DNA of 64,000 nucleotides from Mycoplana dimorpha (GCF_003046475.1 NZ_PZZZ01000001.1:434001-498000), one strand, 5' to 3'; shown: positions 23,778 to 33,364, numbered from the stretch's first letter. A program made the numbers and translations. The notes: generated by a model from the sequence alone, not told the origin.

Positions 23778-25961
23778 ATGAACATGACCTACAAGACCGG
23801 CCTGGTTGCTCTGGGCGTGATGGCGGCGGCGACCGCGCTGATGGTGTTTTTCGTCCTTCCGAATATCGAGGAAGACAAAAGTTCCGGGACCAAGGAAGCG
23901 ACGACGCAGGCGGCGCAGCCGAGTGGCGGGCCCAAGCCGACTGACGGCGCGAGCGTTACCTCCGAACCGAACAAGCCGACTGCGGCGGCCGCACCTGAAA
24001 CGGGCGGCCAGGCCGCATCGCAGGCCGCCGGGACCGATCCGGCAACCGGCTGGCAGACCCCATCCTTCGATCTCCTTCGGGTGGAGCCTGATGGCTCGAC
24101 GGTGATTGCCGGCCATGCCGAGCCGAACAAGACCCTGCAGATACTTAACGGCGAGACGATCGTTGCCACGGCCGATGTCGGCCCCTCCGGCGATTTCGCA
24201 GCGGTGTTCGACAAGCCGCTGGCGTCTGGTGACCACGAATTGACCCTGCGGATCGTCGGTCAGGACGGCGCTGCCAAGTCCTCCGAGGAAGTTGCCACCG
24301 TCTCCATCCCGAAGGACAGCGCAGGTGAACTTCTGGCGATGGTCACCAAGCCCGGCGCCGCCAGCCGCCTGATCACGGTTCTCGGCCCCTCCGGCGAAAA
24401 GCTGGCAGTCCAGCCCAAGACGACGCGATCCCAGGCAGCGCAACCGCAGGTCGGGGCGGCCGAGACGGCGGCGGTATCCCAGCCTGATGCTGGCGCGGCC
24501 GAACAGCCGCCTCAAGAAACGGCAGGTGATGCGGCATCGGCCGGCACGCCTTCGGACAAAGTGGGCGTTCGCATCGCCGCGGTGGAACTCGAGGGCGACA
24601 AGATGTTCGTTGCCGGCAGCGCCAAGCCGGGCGCGCTGGTAAGGATCTATGCCAACGACAAGCTCCTCGGCGAGATCAAGACCGGGCCGGAGGGTCACTA
24701 TGTCGTCGACGGGCACATGCCGCTGCCGGTCGGCCGCCACACCATCCGCGCCGACGTCATGAGCGCTGACGGCGCCAAGGTCGAGCTTCGTGCATCCGTC
24801 CCCTTCGACCGTCCCGAGGGCGAGCAGGTGGCCGTGGTGGCCCAGGACGACGGCGCAAACGCGGGCACGGCCCCTTCGCTCGGCCTGATCGACGATGGCA
24901 CTTTCGACAAGCTTCGCGCCGAAGCGAACAAGGCAGTCTCGCTGCTAAGCGGCCTGTATGCGAACGGACGCCAGCCGTCGGCCGAGGAACTGGCTGCCGC
25001 GCGCTCAGCGACGGAAATCGCCCTGCAGTCGCTGGCGCAATACCGGGCGCCTCCCGGCGGAGCCGGCGAGGTGATCGCCTCGCGCACGGCGGAGGTGGCG
25101 GCGGAGACCCTCGCCAAGCTCAAGGCGCTGCCGACCGATGCCGCGACCGTCGGCAAGTCGATCGGCGCGATCGAGGCGGCGGTGAAGGATGCACTGACGC
25201 CGGCGACGAACGGCGCAGCCCCGGCCATTGCCGTGGCGACGGCGCCGGCCGTCGACATCGGCCAGCTGGAGACGCTGGCGCTCGACCTGAACCGCCAGTT
25301 CATCGGCCACTTCGCACCGGGCGCTGTCGCGAAGCCCGGCGAGATCCAGGCGACGCGGAGCGCGCTATTGGCCGTTCTGGAGAAAATCGCCGCTTACGCC
25401 GCCCCCACCGGCACCGACGCTTCGCGTCTGGACTTGGTCGATCAGCTGAAGGTCTGGGCGAAGTCCGCAGCCGATGCGCTGTCCAGCGTGCCTGCGGACG
25501 CGCCGCCGGAAAGCTATGCGGCCGCCCTGGCGACGCTGAAGGGCGCGCCGGCGCCTACTCTGGCAGGGTCTGACCCAGGCAGCGAGGTGGCAAACAACGC
25601 ACCGGCTACGGCCGCGCCTGCCGTCGGCGGTACGGCAGCGGACGCGGGCGGCGCGACGGCGGCGCAGCAGCCAGGGCAAACGCAGACGGAAGCTGCGGTC
25701 GGGCAGCCGCAGACCGTCGAGCAGGCGCCGCTGCAGCAGAGCAAGACCTCCGTCATCATCCGCCGGGGCGACACGCTGTGGCAGATCGCCCGGCGCGTCT
25801 ATGGGCAGGGCGTGCGCTACACGTCCATCTATGCCGCCAACCAGGAACAGATCGCCGATCCCGACCGCATCCTGCCGGGACAGATCTTCGGCGTGCCGGA
25901 CGAGGCGATGCCCGAGGCCGAGGCAGAGGAGATGCACCGCAAGCGGCTGCAGGCGAGGTGA
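23778..25961 (+). CDS. membrane-anchored LysM-domain protein with Ig-like repeats
   Basis: A 727-residue envelope protein. One N-terminal membrane helix (TGLVALGVMAAATALMVFFV) is followed by a long Ala/Pro/Thr-rich linker and two Ig-like repeats (about residues 95-160 and 263-333, each with the pattern G-A/S-A-x-PG/N then L-x-G-E). A helical middle comes next, and one LysM domain sits at the extreme C-terminus (about 658-707, IIRRGDTLWQIARRVYGQG). LysM binds peptidoglycan, so the protein probably spans from inner membrane to wall. ATG 23778 follows GGAG; ATG 23784 is possible. A strong terminator follows the gene. The role is unknown. Confidence 0.85.
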   Translation: MNMTYKTGLVALGVMAAATALMVFFVLPNIEEDKSSGTKEATTQAAQPSGGPKPTDGASVTSEPNKPTAAAAPETGGQAASQAAGTDPATGWQTPSFDLLRVEPDGSTVIAGHAEPNKTLQILNGETIVATADVGPSGDFAAVFDKPLASGDHELTLRIVGQDGAAKSSEEVATVSIPKDSAGELLAMVTKPGAASRLITVLGPSGEKLAVQPKTTRSQAAQPQVGAAETAAVSQPDAGAAEQPPQETAGDAASAGTPSDKVGVRIAAVELEGDKMFVAGSAKPGALVRIYANDKLLGEIKTGPEGHYVVDGHMPLPVGRHTIRADVMSADGAKVELRASVPFDRPEGEQVAVVAQDDGANAGTAPSLGLIDDGTFDKLRAEANKAVSLLSGLYANGRQPSAEELAAARSATEIALQSLAQYRAPPGGAGEVIASRTAEVAAETLAKLKALPTDAATVGKSIGAIEAAVKDALTPATNGAAPAIAVATAPAVDIGQLETLALDLNRQFIGHFAPGAVAKPGEIQATRSALLAVLEKIAAYAAPTGTDASRLDLVDQLKVWAKSAADALSSVPADAPPESYAAALATLKGAPAPTLAGSDPGSEVANNAPATAAPAVGGTAADAGGATAAQQPGQTQTEAAVGQPQTVEQAPLQQSKTSVIIRRGDTLWQIARRVYGQGVRYTSIYAANQEQIADPDRILPGQIFGVPDEAMPEAEAEEMHRKRLQAR

Positions 25962-26015
25962 CGGCCCCACGCCTTTTCGCATTGTATCGCCGGTCGATGC
26001 GTCCTATCTGATGCG

Positions 26016-26045
26016 TGCGGCGTCCTGTCGGGACGCCGCATTTTT
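26016..26045 (+). terminator. intrinsic terminator after the LysM gene
   Basis: TGCGGCGTCC (26016-26025) pairs perfectly with GGACGCCGCA (26031-26040) around a 5-base loop and is followed by TTTTT (26041-26045). It is a textbook intrinsic terminator 55 bases after the LysM stop and just before the ABC exporter gene. Confidence 0.92.
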
Positions 26046-26089
26046 CGTGAAGGACAGAGCCGGAGCCGATCCGGCGTTCGGAGGCATGC

Positions 26090-27982
26090 GTGACGGCGAC
26101 AGCGAAGAAGACGGTTTCTGCCGATAGCAGCAACCCGCTCGGGACCATCGTCAATCTCTGGCCCTACATGTGGCCGTCCGACCGTCCGGACCTGAAGATG
26201 CGGGTCGTCTGGGCGACGGTGTTCCTGCTCGCCTCGAAGCTCGTCCTGCTTCTGGTCCCCTATTTCTTCAAATGGGCCACCGACGCGCTGAACGGCAAGA
26301 TGGACATGGCCGACATCGTGCCGTCCTTCTTGCTCGGCGCCGTGATGCTGGTGATCGCCTACAACTTCGCCCGCATTTTCCAGGCCGGGCTGAACCAGCT
26401 TCGCGACGCGCTGTTTGCGAGCGTCGGGCAATATGCGGTGCGCCAACTCGCCTACAGGACCTTCGTGCACCTGCATCGCCTGTCGCTGCGCTTCCACCTG
26501 GAGCGCCGCACCGGCGGACTGTCGCGCGTCATCGAGCGCGGCACCAAGGGCATCGAGACGATCGTCCGCTTCACCATCCTCAACTCGGTGCCGACCATCA
26601 TCGAGTTCCTGCTGACTGCGATCGTGTTCTGGGCCGGCTACGGCTTCAGTTATGTCCTCGTCACCGCCGTCACCGTCGCGCTCTACATCTGGTTCACGGT
26701 GCGGGCCAGCGACTGGCGCATCTCTATCCGCCGCTCGATGAACGAGAGCGACACCGAGGCGAACACCAAGGCGATCGATTCGCTGCTCAACTTCGAGACC
26801 GTGAAGTATTTCGGGAACGAGGAGATGGAGGCGCGGCGGTTCGACCAGTCGATGGCCCGCTACGAACGGGCGGCCACCCAGGTCTGGACCTCGCTCGGCT
26901 GGCTGAACTTCGGCCAGGCGCTGATCTTCGGCGTCGGCACCGCCGTTATGATGGTGATGTCGGCGCTTGCGGTGCAGCGCGGCGACCAGACGATCGGCGA
27001 TTTCGTGTTCATCAACGCCATGCTGATCCAGCTGGCGATCCCGCTCAACTTCATCGGCTTCGTCTATCGCGAAATCCGCCAGGGACTGACCGACATCGAG
27101 CAGATGTTCGACCTTCTCGAGGTGGAGGCGGAGGTCGAGGACAGCCCGGACGCCCAGCCGCTCGCGATCAAAGCCGGGGCGATCGCCTTCCGCGACGTCC
27201 ACTTCGCCTACGATCCCGCCCGCCCGATCCTGAAAGGGGTCTCCTTCGAGGTGCCGGCCGGCAAGACGGTGGCGGTGGTCGGCCCGTCGGGGGCCGGCAA
27301 GTCGACGCTGTCGCGTCTTCTCTACCGCTTCTACGACGTCCAGCAGGGCGCGATCACCATCGACGGGCAGGACGTGCGCGACGTGACGCAGAAGTCGTTG
27401 CGGGCGGCGATCGGCATGGTGCCGCAGGACACGGTGCTCTTCAACGACACCATCGCCTACAACATCCGTTACGGCCGCCCGGACGCCAGCGACGAGGAGG
27501 TCAGGGCGGCGGCCGAGATCGCCCAGATCAGCGGCTTCATCGAGCACCTGCCGGACGGGTTCAAGTCGATGGTCGGCGAGCGGGGGCTGAAGCTCTCCGG
27601 TGGCGAGAAGCAGCGCGTGGCGATTGCCCGTACGGTTCTGAAGAGCCCGCCGATCCTGATCCTCGACGAGGCGACGTCGGCGCTGGATACGCGCACCGAA
27701 CAGGAGATCCAGGCGGCCCTCGAGATCGTGTCGAAGAACCGCACGACCCTGGTGATCGCCCACCGGCTCTCGACGGTGGTCGGTGCCGACGAGATCATCG
27801 TGCTGAAGGACGGCCGCATCGCCGAGCGCGGCACCCATGCCGGCCTGCTCCGCCAGAACGGTCTCTACGCCTCGATGTGGAACCGCCAGCGTGAGGCGAC
27901 CGAAGCCGAGGAGCACCTCAAGCAGGTCCGGGAAGCCGACGAGATGGGCGTGGTCGTGCGCCAGCCGGCACCGGGGGAGTAA
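26090..27982 (+). CDS. ATM1/HMT1-type ABC exporter (fused permease-ATPase)
   Basis: A 630-residue half-transporter. The N-terminal six-helix exporter domain (residues about 40-340) includes the ATM1-group segment HLHRLSLRFHLERRTGGLSRVIERG, plus ETVKYFGNEEMEARRFD. The C-terminal ATPase has Walker [10 protein letters not shown] near residue 398, the signature LSGGEKQRVAIART near 501, and Walker B ILILDEATSALD near 520. Bacterial members export glutathione-complexed metals or thiol/Fe-S-related compounds. The start is GTG 26090, placed by GGAGG (26080-26084); there is no ATG with a comparable site. Confidence 0.92.
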   Translation: MTATAKKTVSADSSNPLGTIVNLWPYMWPSDRPDLKMRVVWATVFLLASKLVLLLVPYFFKWATDALNGKMDMADIVPSFLLGAVMLVIAYNFARIFQAGLNQLRDALFASVGQYAVRQLAYRTFVHLHRLSLRFHLERRTGGLSRVIERGTKGIETIVRFTILNSVPTIIEFLLTAIVFWAGYGFSYVLVTAVTVALYIWFTVRASDWRISIRRSMNESDTEANTKAIDSLLNFETVKYFGNEEMEARRFDQSMARYERAATQVWTSLGWLNFGQALIFGVGTAVMMVMSALAVQRGDQTIGDFVFINAMLIQLAIPLNFIGFVYREIRQGLTDIEQMFDLLEVEAEVEDSPDAQPLAIKAGAIAFRDVHFAYDPARPILKGVSFEVPAGKTVAVVGPSGAGKSTLSRLLYRFYDVQQGAITIDGQDVRDVTQKSLRAAIGMVPQDTVLFNDTIAYNIRYGRPDASDEEVRAAAEIAQISGFIEHLPDGFKSMVGERGLKLSGGEKQRVAIARTVLKSPPILILDEATSALDTRTEQEIQAALEIVSKNRTTLVIAHRLSTVVGADEIIVLKDGRIAERGTHAGLLRQNGLYASMWNRQREATEAEEHLKQVREADEMGVVVRQPAPGE

Positions 27983-28122
27983 CAGAGGACGGTAGCCGTG
28001 GCGATTTTGCTGCACAGGGCGGCCGACCGGCATTGCGGCCCGCATCCTGCAGGCTCTGCCGCATTGCTCCCGCTCCGGTTTCGCGCTAGGTGCAGGGCAC
28101 AAAAAACACGGAGAAGCATAGC

Positions 28123-28821
28123 ATGAACCTGGTCGATACGGTGCGCAACACCCTTGTCCCCATCCACCGCGACGGATGGAAGTTCATCGCCATGTTCTTC
28201 GTGGCGTCGCTGGTGCTCGGGCTGCTATGGGAGCCGCTGATGTGGCTCGGCTTCCTGCTGACCGCCTGGTGCGCCTATTTCTTCCGTGACCCCGAGCGTC
28301 TTACCCCGCAGGATCCGGATCTCGTGATCAGCCCGGCAGACGGGCGCGTCTCGTCGATCGCCATGGTCACGCCGCCGCTGGAGCTGGAACTCGGCTCCGA
28401 GCCGATGCTGCGCATTTCCGTGTTCATGAACGTCTTCAACTGCCACGTGAACCGCGCGCCGATGCGCGGCAGCGTCCGCCGGATCGCCTATCGGGCCGGC
28501 CGCTTCGTCAATGCCGAGCTCGACAAGGCCAGCCAGGAGAACGAGCGCAACGGGCTGGTTATCGACACGGCCCATGGGGAAATCGGCGTCGTGCAGATCG
28601 CCGGCCTGGTCGCGCGCCGCATCGTCTGCTGGACATCGACCTTCGACAGCCTCGATACCGGCGAGCGCTTCGGCCTGATCCGCTTCGGCTCGCGCCTCGA
28701 CGTTTTCCTGCCGGCAGGCGCCGAACCGCGCGTCGCCGTCGGCCAGACGGCGATCGCCGGCGAGACGGTAATTGCGGAATTCGGATCCTCGAAGGGGCCA
28801 ACGCTCGCGCGCCGGGGTTGA
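28123..28821 (+). CDS. psd: phosphatidylserine decarboxylase proenzyme
   Basis: A 232-residue short-form proenzyme that makes phosphatidylethanolamine from phosphatidylserine at the inner membrane. The N-terminus carries a hydrophobic pair ([20 protein letters not shown]). Further on are [33 protein letters not shown] and the self-cleavage site FGSSKG, where Gly221-Ser222 should split so that Ser222 becomes the pyruvoyl group. ATG 28123 follows CGGAGAAG. The next gene is the matching synthase pssA, so the two steps from CDP-diacylglycerol to phosphatidylethanolamine are together. Confidence 0.95.
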   Translation: MNLVDTVRNTLVPIHRDGWKFIAMFFVASLVLGLLWEPLMWLGFLLTAWCAYFFRDPERLTPQDPDLVISPADGRVSSIAMVTPPLELELGSEPMLRISVFMNVFNCHVNRAPMRGSVRRIAYRAGRFVNAELDKASQENERNGLVIDTAHGEIGVVQIAGLVARRIVCWTSTFDSLDTGERFGLIRFGSRLDVFLPAGAEPRVAVGQTAIAGETVIAEFGSSKGPTLARRG

Positions 28822-28908
28822 CAGACGGACAGGATCGCACGATTTCCGGTTCGGTGATCTGCCGCACCGGATTCGATGCGCCCTGTCCCGCCAACAAAGC
28901 GAGCCGCA

Positions 28909-29763
28909 ATGAAGATGCCGTTTCATCCCTATGAACCGAACGGGCCGAACGACGAGGCCCGCGGCCCGCGCCTGCGACAGATCCCGCTCCGGGTGATCAT
29001 TCCGAACCTCATTACCATCCTTGCGATCTGCGCCGGCTTGACCGGAATTCGCCTCGCTTTCGAAAACCGTTACGAACTGGCCGTGGCGATGGTCCTGCTC
29101 GCCGCGTTCCTGGATGGCATCGACGGCCGCGTCGCCCGGCTTCTCAAGGCGACCTCGAAGTTCGGCGGGCAGATGGATTCGCTGGCCGATATCGTCAATT
29201 TCGGCGTCGCTCCGGCCCTGGTTCTCTATGTTTTCGTGCTCGACCAGGCGCGCTCGATCGGCTGGATCGCCGCATTGATCTTCGCCATCGCGGCCGGTCT
29301 GCGCCTTGCCCGCTTCAACGTCATGTCGGAGCGGGAGAACAAGGCGACCTGGCAGTCGGAGTATTTCGTCGGCGTGCCGGCGCCGGCGGGCGCCATGCTG
29401 GTGCTGCTGCCGGTCTATGTCGGCTTTCTCGGCGTGCCGCCGAGCCTGCCCTTTGCGCTCATCTCCGCCGCCTATACGGTGCTGATCGCCTTTCTGCTGG
29501 TCAGCCGGGTGCCGGTCTGGTCCGGTAAGTCCGAGGGTGGGCGCATCCGCAAGGACCTCGTCCTCCCGGTCATGCTGGCCATCGTCATCTATGTCGCCAC
29601 CCTGATGAGCTTCACCTGGGAAACCATGGTGGTTACGGTAGCCGTCTATCTCGCCTCGCTGCCGTTCGGGGCGCGCGCCTGGTACCGAAAGTATGGCGGC
29701 TGGCCGGCAACGGACGCTTCCGTGGAGAACCAGTTCGCCGGCGAGGACGACCACGAGGCCTGA
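28909..29763 (+). CDS. pssA: CDP-diacylglycerol-serine O-phosphatidyltransferase
   Basis: A 284-residue integral-membrane synthase of phosphatidylserine. The CDP-alcohol phosphatidyltransferase motif is complete: Asp72-Gly73-x2-Ala76-Arg77, Gly86, Asp90 and Asp94 (read in DGRVARLLKATSKFGG, then MDSLAD). About eight helices follow. ATG 28909 is used; ATG 28915 (MPFHPYEP) is also possible, as no site is strong. It lies 87 bases after psd on the same strand and supplies its substrate. A CGGGAC/GTCCCG stem (29770-29786) follows the stop. Confidence 0.95.
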   Translation: MKMPFHPYEPNGPNDEARGPRLRQIPLRVIIPNLITILAICAGLTGIRLAFENRYELAVAMVLLAAFLDGIDGRVARLLKATSKFGGQMDSLADIVNFGVAPALVLYVFVLDQARSIGWIAALIFAIAAGLRLARFNVMSERENKATWQSEYFVGVPAPAGAMLVLLPVYVGFLGVPPSLPFALISAAYTVLIAFLLVSRVPVWSGKSEGGRIRKDLVLPVMLAIVIYVATLMSFTWETMVVTVAVYLASLPFGARAWYRKYGGWPATDASVENQFAGEDDHEA

Positions 29764-29877
29764 AGCCTGCGGGACAGCGGGTCCCGTCCTCTCACATATT
29801 CAAGCACCGATACGGGCAGAGGCGCGGCATGCAAATGGCGCGCGTCTGCCATGCATTGCATTGAGGCGTGTTGTGAC

Positions 29878-29933
29878 TTGAAAAACGGCGCGCACGGCGT
29901 TATTAAGCATATTAATTACTAGCAAGCTAATTA
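29878..29933 (+). promoter_or_regulatory. promoter and probable MarR operator of the efflux operon
   Basis: TTGAAA (29878-29883), exactly 17 bases, TATTAA (29901-29906): a strong promoter for this genome. From 29913 to 29933, around the expected transcription start, lies TAATTA-N9-TAATTA, an AT-rich inverted repeat of the kind bound by MarR proteins. The marR gene starts at 29949, so autorepression of the operon is likely. Confidence 0.7.
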
Positions 29934-29948
29934 TGTTCAGGCTATGCA

Positions 29949-30398
29949 ATGTCCGAAGCCAGCTTCCGCGATGTCATCCTCGACGAACTCTCCCGCGCCA
30001 GCCGCAAGATGCGCGCGCTGTTCGATGCACGGGTGAAGGAGAGGGGGCTGACGCTCTCGCGTGCACGCACGCTTCTCGTCCTCAGCAAAATCCCGGATCT
30101 GACCCAGCGGGAACTTGCCGAGGAACTCGACATCGAGACGCCGACGCTCGTGCGGCTCCTCGACGGCATGGAGAAGCACGGCTTCATCGAACGGCTCAGT
30201 GTCGAAGGTGACCGGCGCGCCAAGCGGATCGCGCTGACCCCCTACGGCGAACAGGTCGCCGGAGAAATCGCCTCGCTGGCGAAGGAGTTGCGACGTGATC
30301 TTCTGACCGGCGTCAGCGAGAAGGACATGGCCGCGGCCGTTCGCGTTCTTCGGACGATCACCGCAAGCGCCCTGACCTCCTGCCGGGAGAGTGTCTGA
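29949..30398 (+). CDS. MarR family transcriptional regulator
   Basis: A 149-residue winged-helix repressor. The helix-turn-helix and wing are PDLTQRELAEELDIETPTLV, then RLLDGMEKHGFIERLSVEGDRRAKRIALT, fully typical of MarR/SlyA proteins. It is the first gene of a three-gene operon with an MFS pump (2 bases downstream) and a HlyD-type adaptor. The TAATTA inverted repeat at 29913-29933 is the likely binding site. Induction by a phenolic or aromatic ligand is usual for the family but not shown here. Confidence 0.93.
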   Translation: MSEASFRDVILDELSRASRKMRALFDARVKERGLTLSRARTLLVLSKIPDLTQRELAEELDIETPTLVRLLDGMEKHGFIERLSVEGDRRAKRIALTPYGEQVAGEIASLAKELRRDLLTGVSEKDMAAAVRVLRTITASALTSCRESV

Positions 30399-30400
30399 CC

Positions 30401-32185
30401 ATGCGCGTGGCAGCAGCTTCCAGCAACCTCGCTGCAGCGCCGTCGGCGGTCAATCGTCGCGCGGCTGCGAACGACGCAGCCGAAGCGCGCGAACTGCCGG
30501 GTTCTGCCGAAGCGGCGGTCAAGGGCGATGACGCGCCCACCGGATCAGATGCGTCCGGCACATCCGCCGAATCGGCAGCGCCGGCAGCGGCCCCGGTCGC
30601 CGCTCCGGCGGGAAGCATGCCCGCCGCCGCCTATATCGCAGCATCCTGTCTGTTGGCGCTGACGCAGGGCTTCGGCATGAACATGATCGCCGGAAACCTG
30701 CAACAGCTCCAGGGCGCCTTCAGCGCCACACAGGCCGAGGCGACCTGGCTGATCGCGGCCTATCTGGCTCCGAACGTCTCGCTCTCGCTCGCCCTGATCA
30801 AGGTCCGCGCGCAATACGGAATTCGCACCTTCGCCGAATGGAGCATCGTCGGCTTCGTGCTCGTTTCGATGCTGCACCTGTTCGTCACCGACCTGCCGTC
30901 GGCGATCGCCGTCCGCTTCGTCGCCGGCATCGCCGCAGCCCCGATGTCGAGCCTGGCTTTCCTGTACATGATCGAAAAGGTCCAGCCGCAGCACAAGCTG
31001 ACCTACGGGCTGACGGCCGCGTTGACAAACATCGCACTGATACCGTCGTTGACCCGGATCATGTTCCCGACACTGTTCGAACTCGGTGGCGTGCACGGTC
31101 TCTACCTGTTCGAGCTGGCGCTCGCGATGGCGAGTTTCGGTGCGATCTACCTGCTGCCGCTCGCCTCTCCGCCGCGCGCCAAGGTCATCGAGAGGCTCGA
31201 CATCCTCAGCTATCTCCTGGTCGCGGTCGGCTTCGGTTCACTGGCGATCGTGTTGACCACCGGTCGGACCTATTGGTGGCTGGAGGCGCCGTGGCTCGGC
31301 GAGCTGCTTGTCCTGTCCTTCACCTGCCTGACGATCGCCGCCCTGATCGAGCTTCATCGCAAGCAGCCCTTCCTTGACATTCGCTGGCTGGTGAGCCCGG
31401 AGATCCTGCATTTCACCATGGTGCTGCTCCTGTTCCGGCTGCTTCTCAGCGAGCAGACCGCGGCCGCCACCAATTTCTTCCTGGTGATGGGCCTGCAGAC
31501 CGAGCAGTTGACGGGACTCTATACGGTGATCGCCATCGCGACTGTCGTCGGCGGCATCGCCTGCGCGCTCGTCGTCAGGCCGGAACGCGAGCCCTACATC
31601 CACCTCGTCGCCTTGACGCTCATTGCGGTCGGCGCCTGGATGGACAGCCGGGCGACCAATCTGACGCGCCCGCACGACGTCTATCTCAGCCAGGCACTTA
31701 TCGCCGCCGCGAGCGCCATGTTCCTGCCGCCGTCGATGGCACGGGGACTGATGAATGCGCTGAAGAAGGGGCCGAACTACATCTTCTCCTTCATCATCCT
31801 GTTCCTGGCGACGCAAAGCCTCGGCGGCCAGTTCGGCTCCGCCCTGTTCGGTTCGCTGATCACGCTGCGGGAGAAGTTCCACTCAAACATCCTCGCCCAA
31901 GGCATCACCCTGACGGATCCGATCGTGGCCGGCCGCGTCGGCCAGCTTTCGGCAGGCTATGGCCACACGCTGACGGACACCGCGCTCCTCAAAGCCGAGG
32001 GTGCCAATCTGCTCGGCCAGCAGATCACCCGGGAGGCGAACGTGCTCGCCTACAACGACGTGTTCCTCCTGATCTCCATGCTTTCGGCGGGCGCGGCTCT
32101 GTGCCTGCTGATCCACCTGACACTCATCACCATCAAGACCCGAATCCAGAATGCTGCACCGGCCAATGCGCCGCTTGCCACCTGA
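30401..32185 (+). CDS. MFS multidrug efflux permease (DHA2/EmrB-like)
   Basis: A 594-residue inner-membrane permease with about 14 helices, working with the adjacent HlyD adaptor and an outer-membrane channel. The first about 72 residues are an Ala-rich soluble extension (ending PAAAPVAAPAGS) before the first helix at AAYIAASCLLALTQGFGMNM. ATG 30401 is two bases after marR, while an internal ATG at 30617 would remove the extension. The classical EmrB helix-1 motif is replaced by ATWLIAAYLAPNVSLSLALI, so it belongs to the divergent group often paired with HlyD in rhizobia. The substrate is unknown. Confidence 0.88.
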   Translation: MRVAAASSNLAAAPSAVNRRAAANDAAEARELPGSAEAAVKGDDAPTGSDASGTSAESAAPAAAPVAAPAGSMPAAAYIAASCLLALTQGFGMNMIAGNLQQLQGAFSATQAEATWLIAAYLAPNVSLSLALIKVRAQYGIRTFAEWSIVGFVLVSMLHLFVTDLPSAIAVRFVAGIAAAPMSSLAFLYMIEKVQPQHKLTYGLTAALTNIALIPSLTRIMFPTLFELGGVHGLYLFELALAMASFGAIYLLPLASPPRAKVIERLDILSYLLVAVGFGSLAIVLTTGRTYWWLEAPWLGELLVLSFTCLTIAALIELHRKQPFLDIRWLVSPEILHFTMVLLLFRLLLSEQTAAATNFFLVMGLQTEQLTGLYTVIAIATVVGGIACALVVRPEREPYIHLVALTLIAVGAWMDSRATNLTRPHDVYLSQALIAAASAMFLPPSMARGLMNALKKGPNYIFSFIILFLATQSLGGQFGSALFGSLITLREKFHSNILAQGITLTDPIVAGRVGQLSAGYGHTLTDTALLKAEGANLLGQQITREANVLAYNDVFLLISMLSAGAALCLLIHLTLITIKTRIQNAAPANAPLAT

Positions 32186-32194
32186 GAAACCGTC

Positions 32195-33277
32195 ATGAAG
32201 AAGACAATCGCCAACCTCGCTTCCGTCCTCGCCGTCGTCATGGGCGTCGCCGGCATCGCGCTTGTGCTCTACGCCTGGGACCTTCCACCGTTCCGCAGTG
32301 CCGTGCAGGTAACCGATAATGCCTATGTGCGCGGATCGGTGACGCTGATCAGCCCGCAACTTTCCGGCTACATCGTCGAGGTTCCCGTCAGGGACTATGA
32401 AGCCGTCAAGGCCGGGCAGTTGCTCGCCCGCCTCGACGACCGCATTTTCCGGCAGAAGGTCGACCAGGCGAAGGCGATGCTCGCGAGCCAGGAGGCGGCG
32501 CTGGCCAACTCGATCCAGCAGCAGCGGTCCGCCGAAGCCAAGATCGGCGCCAGCAAGGCGGCCGTCGACAGCGCGAATTTTGCGCTCCGCCGCGCGACCG
32601 AAAACTGGACCCGCGTCGAGGCGCTCGCAAAGAAGGGCGTGATGGCCGAAAGCGACCGCGAGCAGGGGCGTACCACCCTTGACCAGGCCGAAGCCGCCGT
32701 CACCCAGGCCAAGGCGCAACTGGAGGTCTCCAAGCAGGATCTGCAGGCGATCATCGTCGGCCGCGATTCGCTGAAGGCGGCCGTCGCCGGTGCGAGGGCC
32801 GCCGTCGAACTCGCCGAGATCGATCTTGCCAATACCCGCATCACGGCACCTAGGGACGGTGTCGTCGGCGAGGTCGGCGTCAAGCTCGGCCAATATGTCA
32901 GCGCGGGTTCGCAGCTGATGGCAGTCGTGCCGCAGGGCACCTGGATCATCGCCAATTTCAAGGAAACCCAGTTGAGCCGCATCCATTCCGGCCAGCCGGT
33001 GACCTTTACGGTCGACGCGCTCGACGACATCGAGTTCCACGGTCATGTCGAGCGCTTCTCTCCGGCGGCCGGTTCCGAGTTCAGCATCATCAAGCCCGAC
33101 AACGCCACCGGCAACTTCACCAAGGTTGCCCAGCGCGTGCCGGTGCGCATCTCGATCGACGAGGGGCAGGAGCAGGCGAAATACCTGGCGCCGGGCCTTT
33201 CCGTGGTCGTCCGTACCGTGGTCCAGGATGGAACGGCCACGGCCGCCGCCGGCGCGGCGGAGCAGCCGAAGGGCTGA
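32195..33277 (+). CDS. HlyD/EmrA-type membrane fusion protein
   Basis: A 360-residue periplasmic adaptor with one N-terminal anchor (NLASVLAVVMGVAGIALVLY). The split biotinyl-lipoyl domain is read in VRGSVTLISPQLSGYIVEVP, then ARLDDRIFRQKVDQAK, and later ITAPRDGVVGEVGVKLGQYV. The long alpha-helical hairpin lies between (about residues 95-215) and the beta-barrel is WIIANFKETQLSRIHSGQPV. It links the MFS pump to an outer-membrane channel encoded elsewhere. It starts 9 bases after the MFS stop and ends at a strong bidirectional terminator. Confidence 0.93.
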   Translation: MKKTIANLASVLAVVMGVAGIALVLYAWDLPPFRSAVQVTDNAYVRGSVTLISPQLSGYIVEVPVRDYEAVKAGQLLARLDDRIFRQKVDQAKAMLASQEAALANSIQQQRSAEAKIGASKAAVDSANFALRRATENWTRVEALAKKGVMAESDREQGRTTLDQAEAAVTQAKAQLEVSKQDLQAIIVGRDSLKAAVAGARAAVELAEIDLANTRITAPRDGVVGEVGVKLGQYVSAGSQLMAVVPQGTWIIANFKETQLSRIHSGQPVTFTVDALDDIEFHGHVERFSPAAGSEFSIIKPDNATGNFTKVAQRVPVRISIDEGQEQAKYLAPGLSVVVRTVVQDGTATAAAGAAEQPKG

Positions 33278-33300
33278 GCGCTTTTCCGGTGGCGCATACG

Positions 33301-33338
33301 AAGACCCCGCGCATTTGGCGGATGCGCGGGGTCTTTTG
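33301..33338. terminator. strong bidirectional terminator
   Basis: AAGACCCCGCGCAT (33301-33314) and ATGCGCGGGGTCTT (33322-33335) form a perfect 14-bp stem with a 7-base loop, followed by TTTG on the plus strand. It lies between the convergent HlyD and SDR genes and can serve both. Confidence 0.93.
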
Positions 33339-33364
33339 TTTCGAACCGGCTGGCAGTGCCGTCT

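Noticed and set aside
25829-28102. 757-codon minus-strand open frame opposite the ABC exporter
   Set aside because: It is the antisense reflection of a well-conserved ABC transporter with all ATPase motifs; no domain is recognisable in the antisense product.
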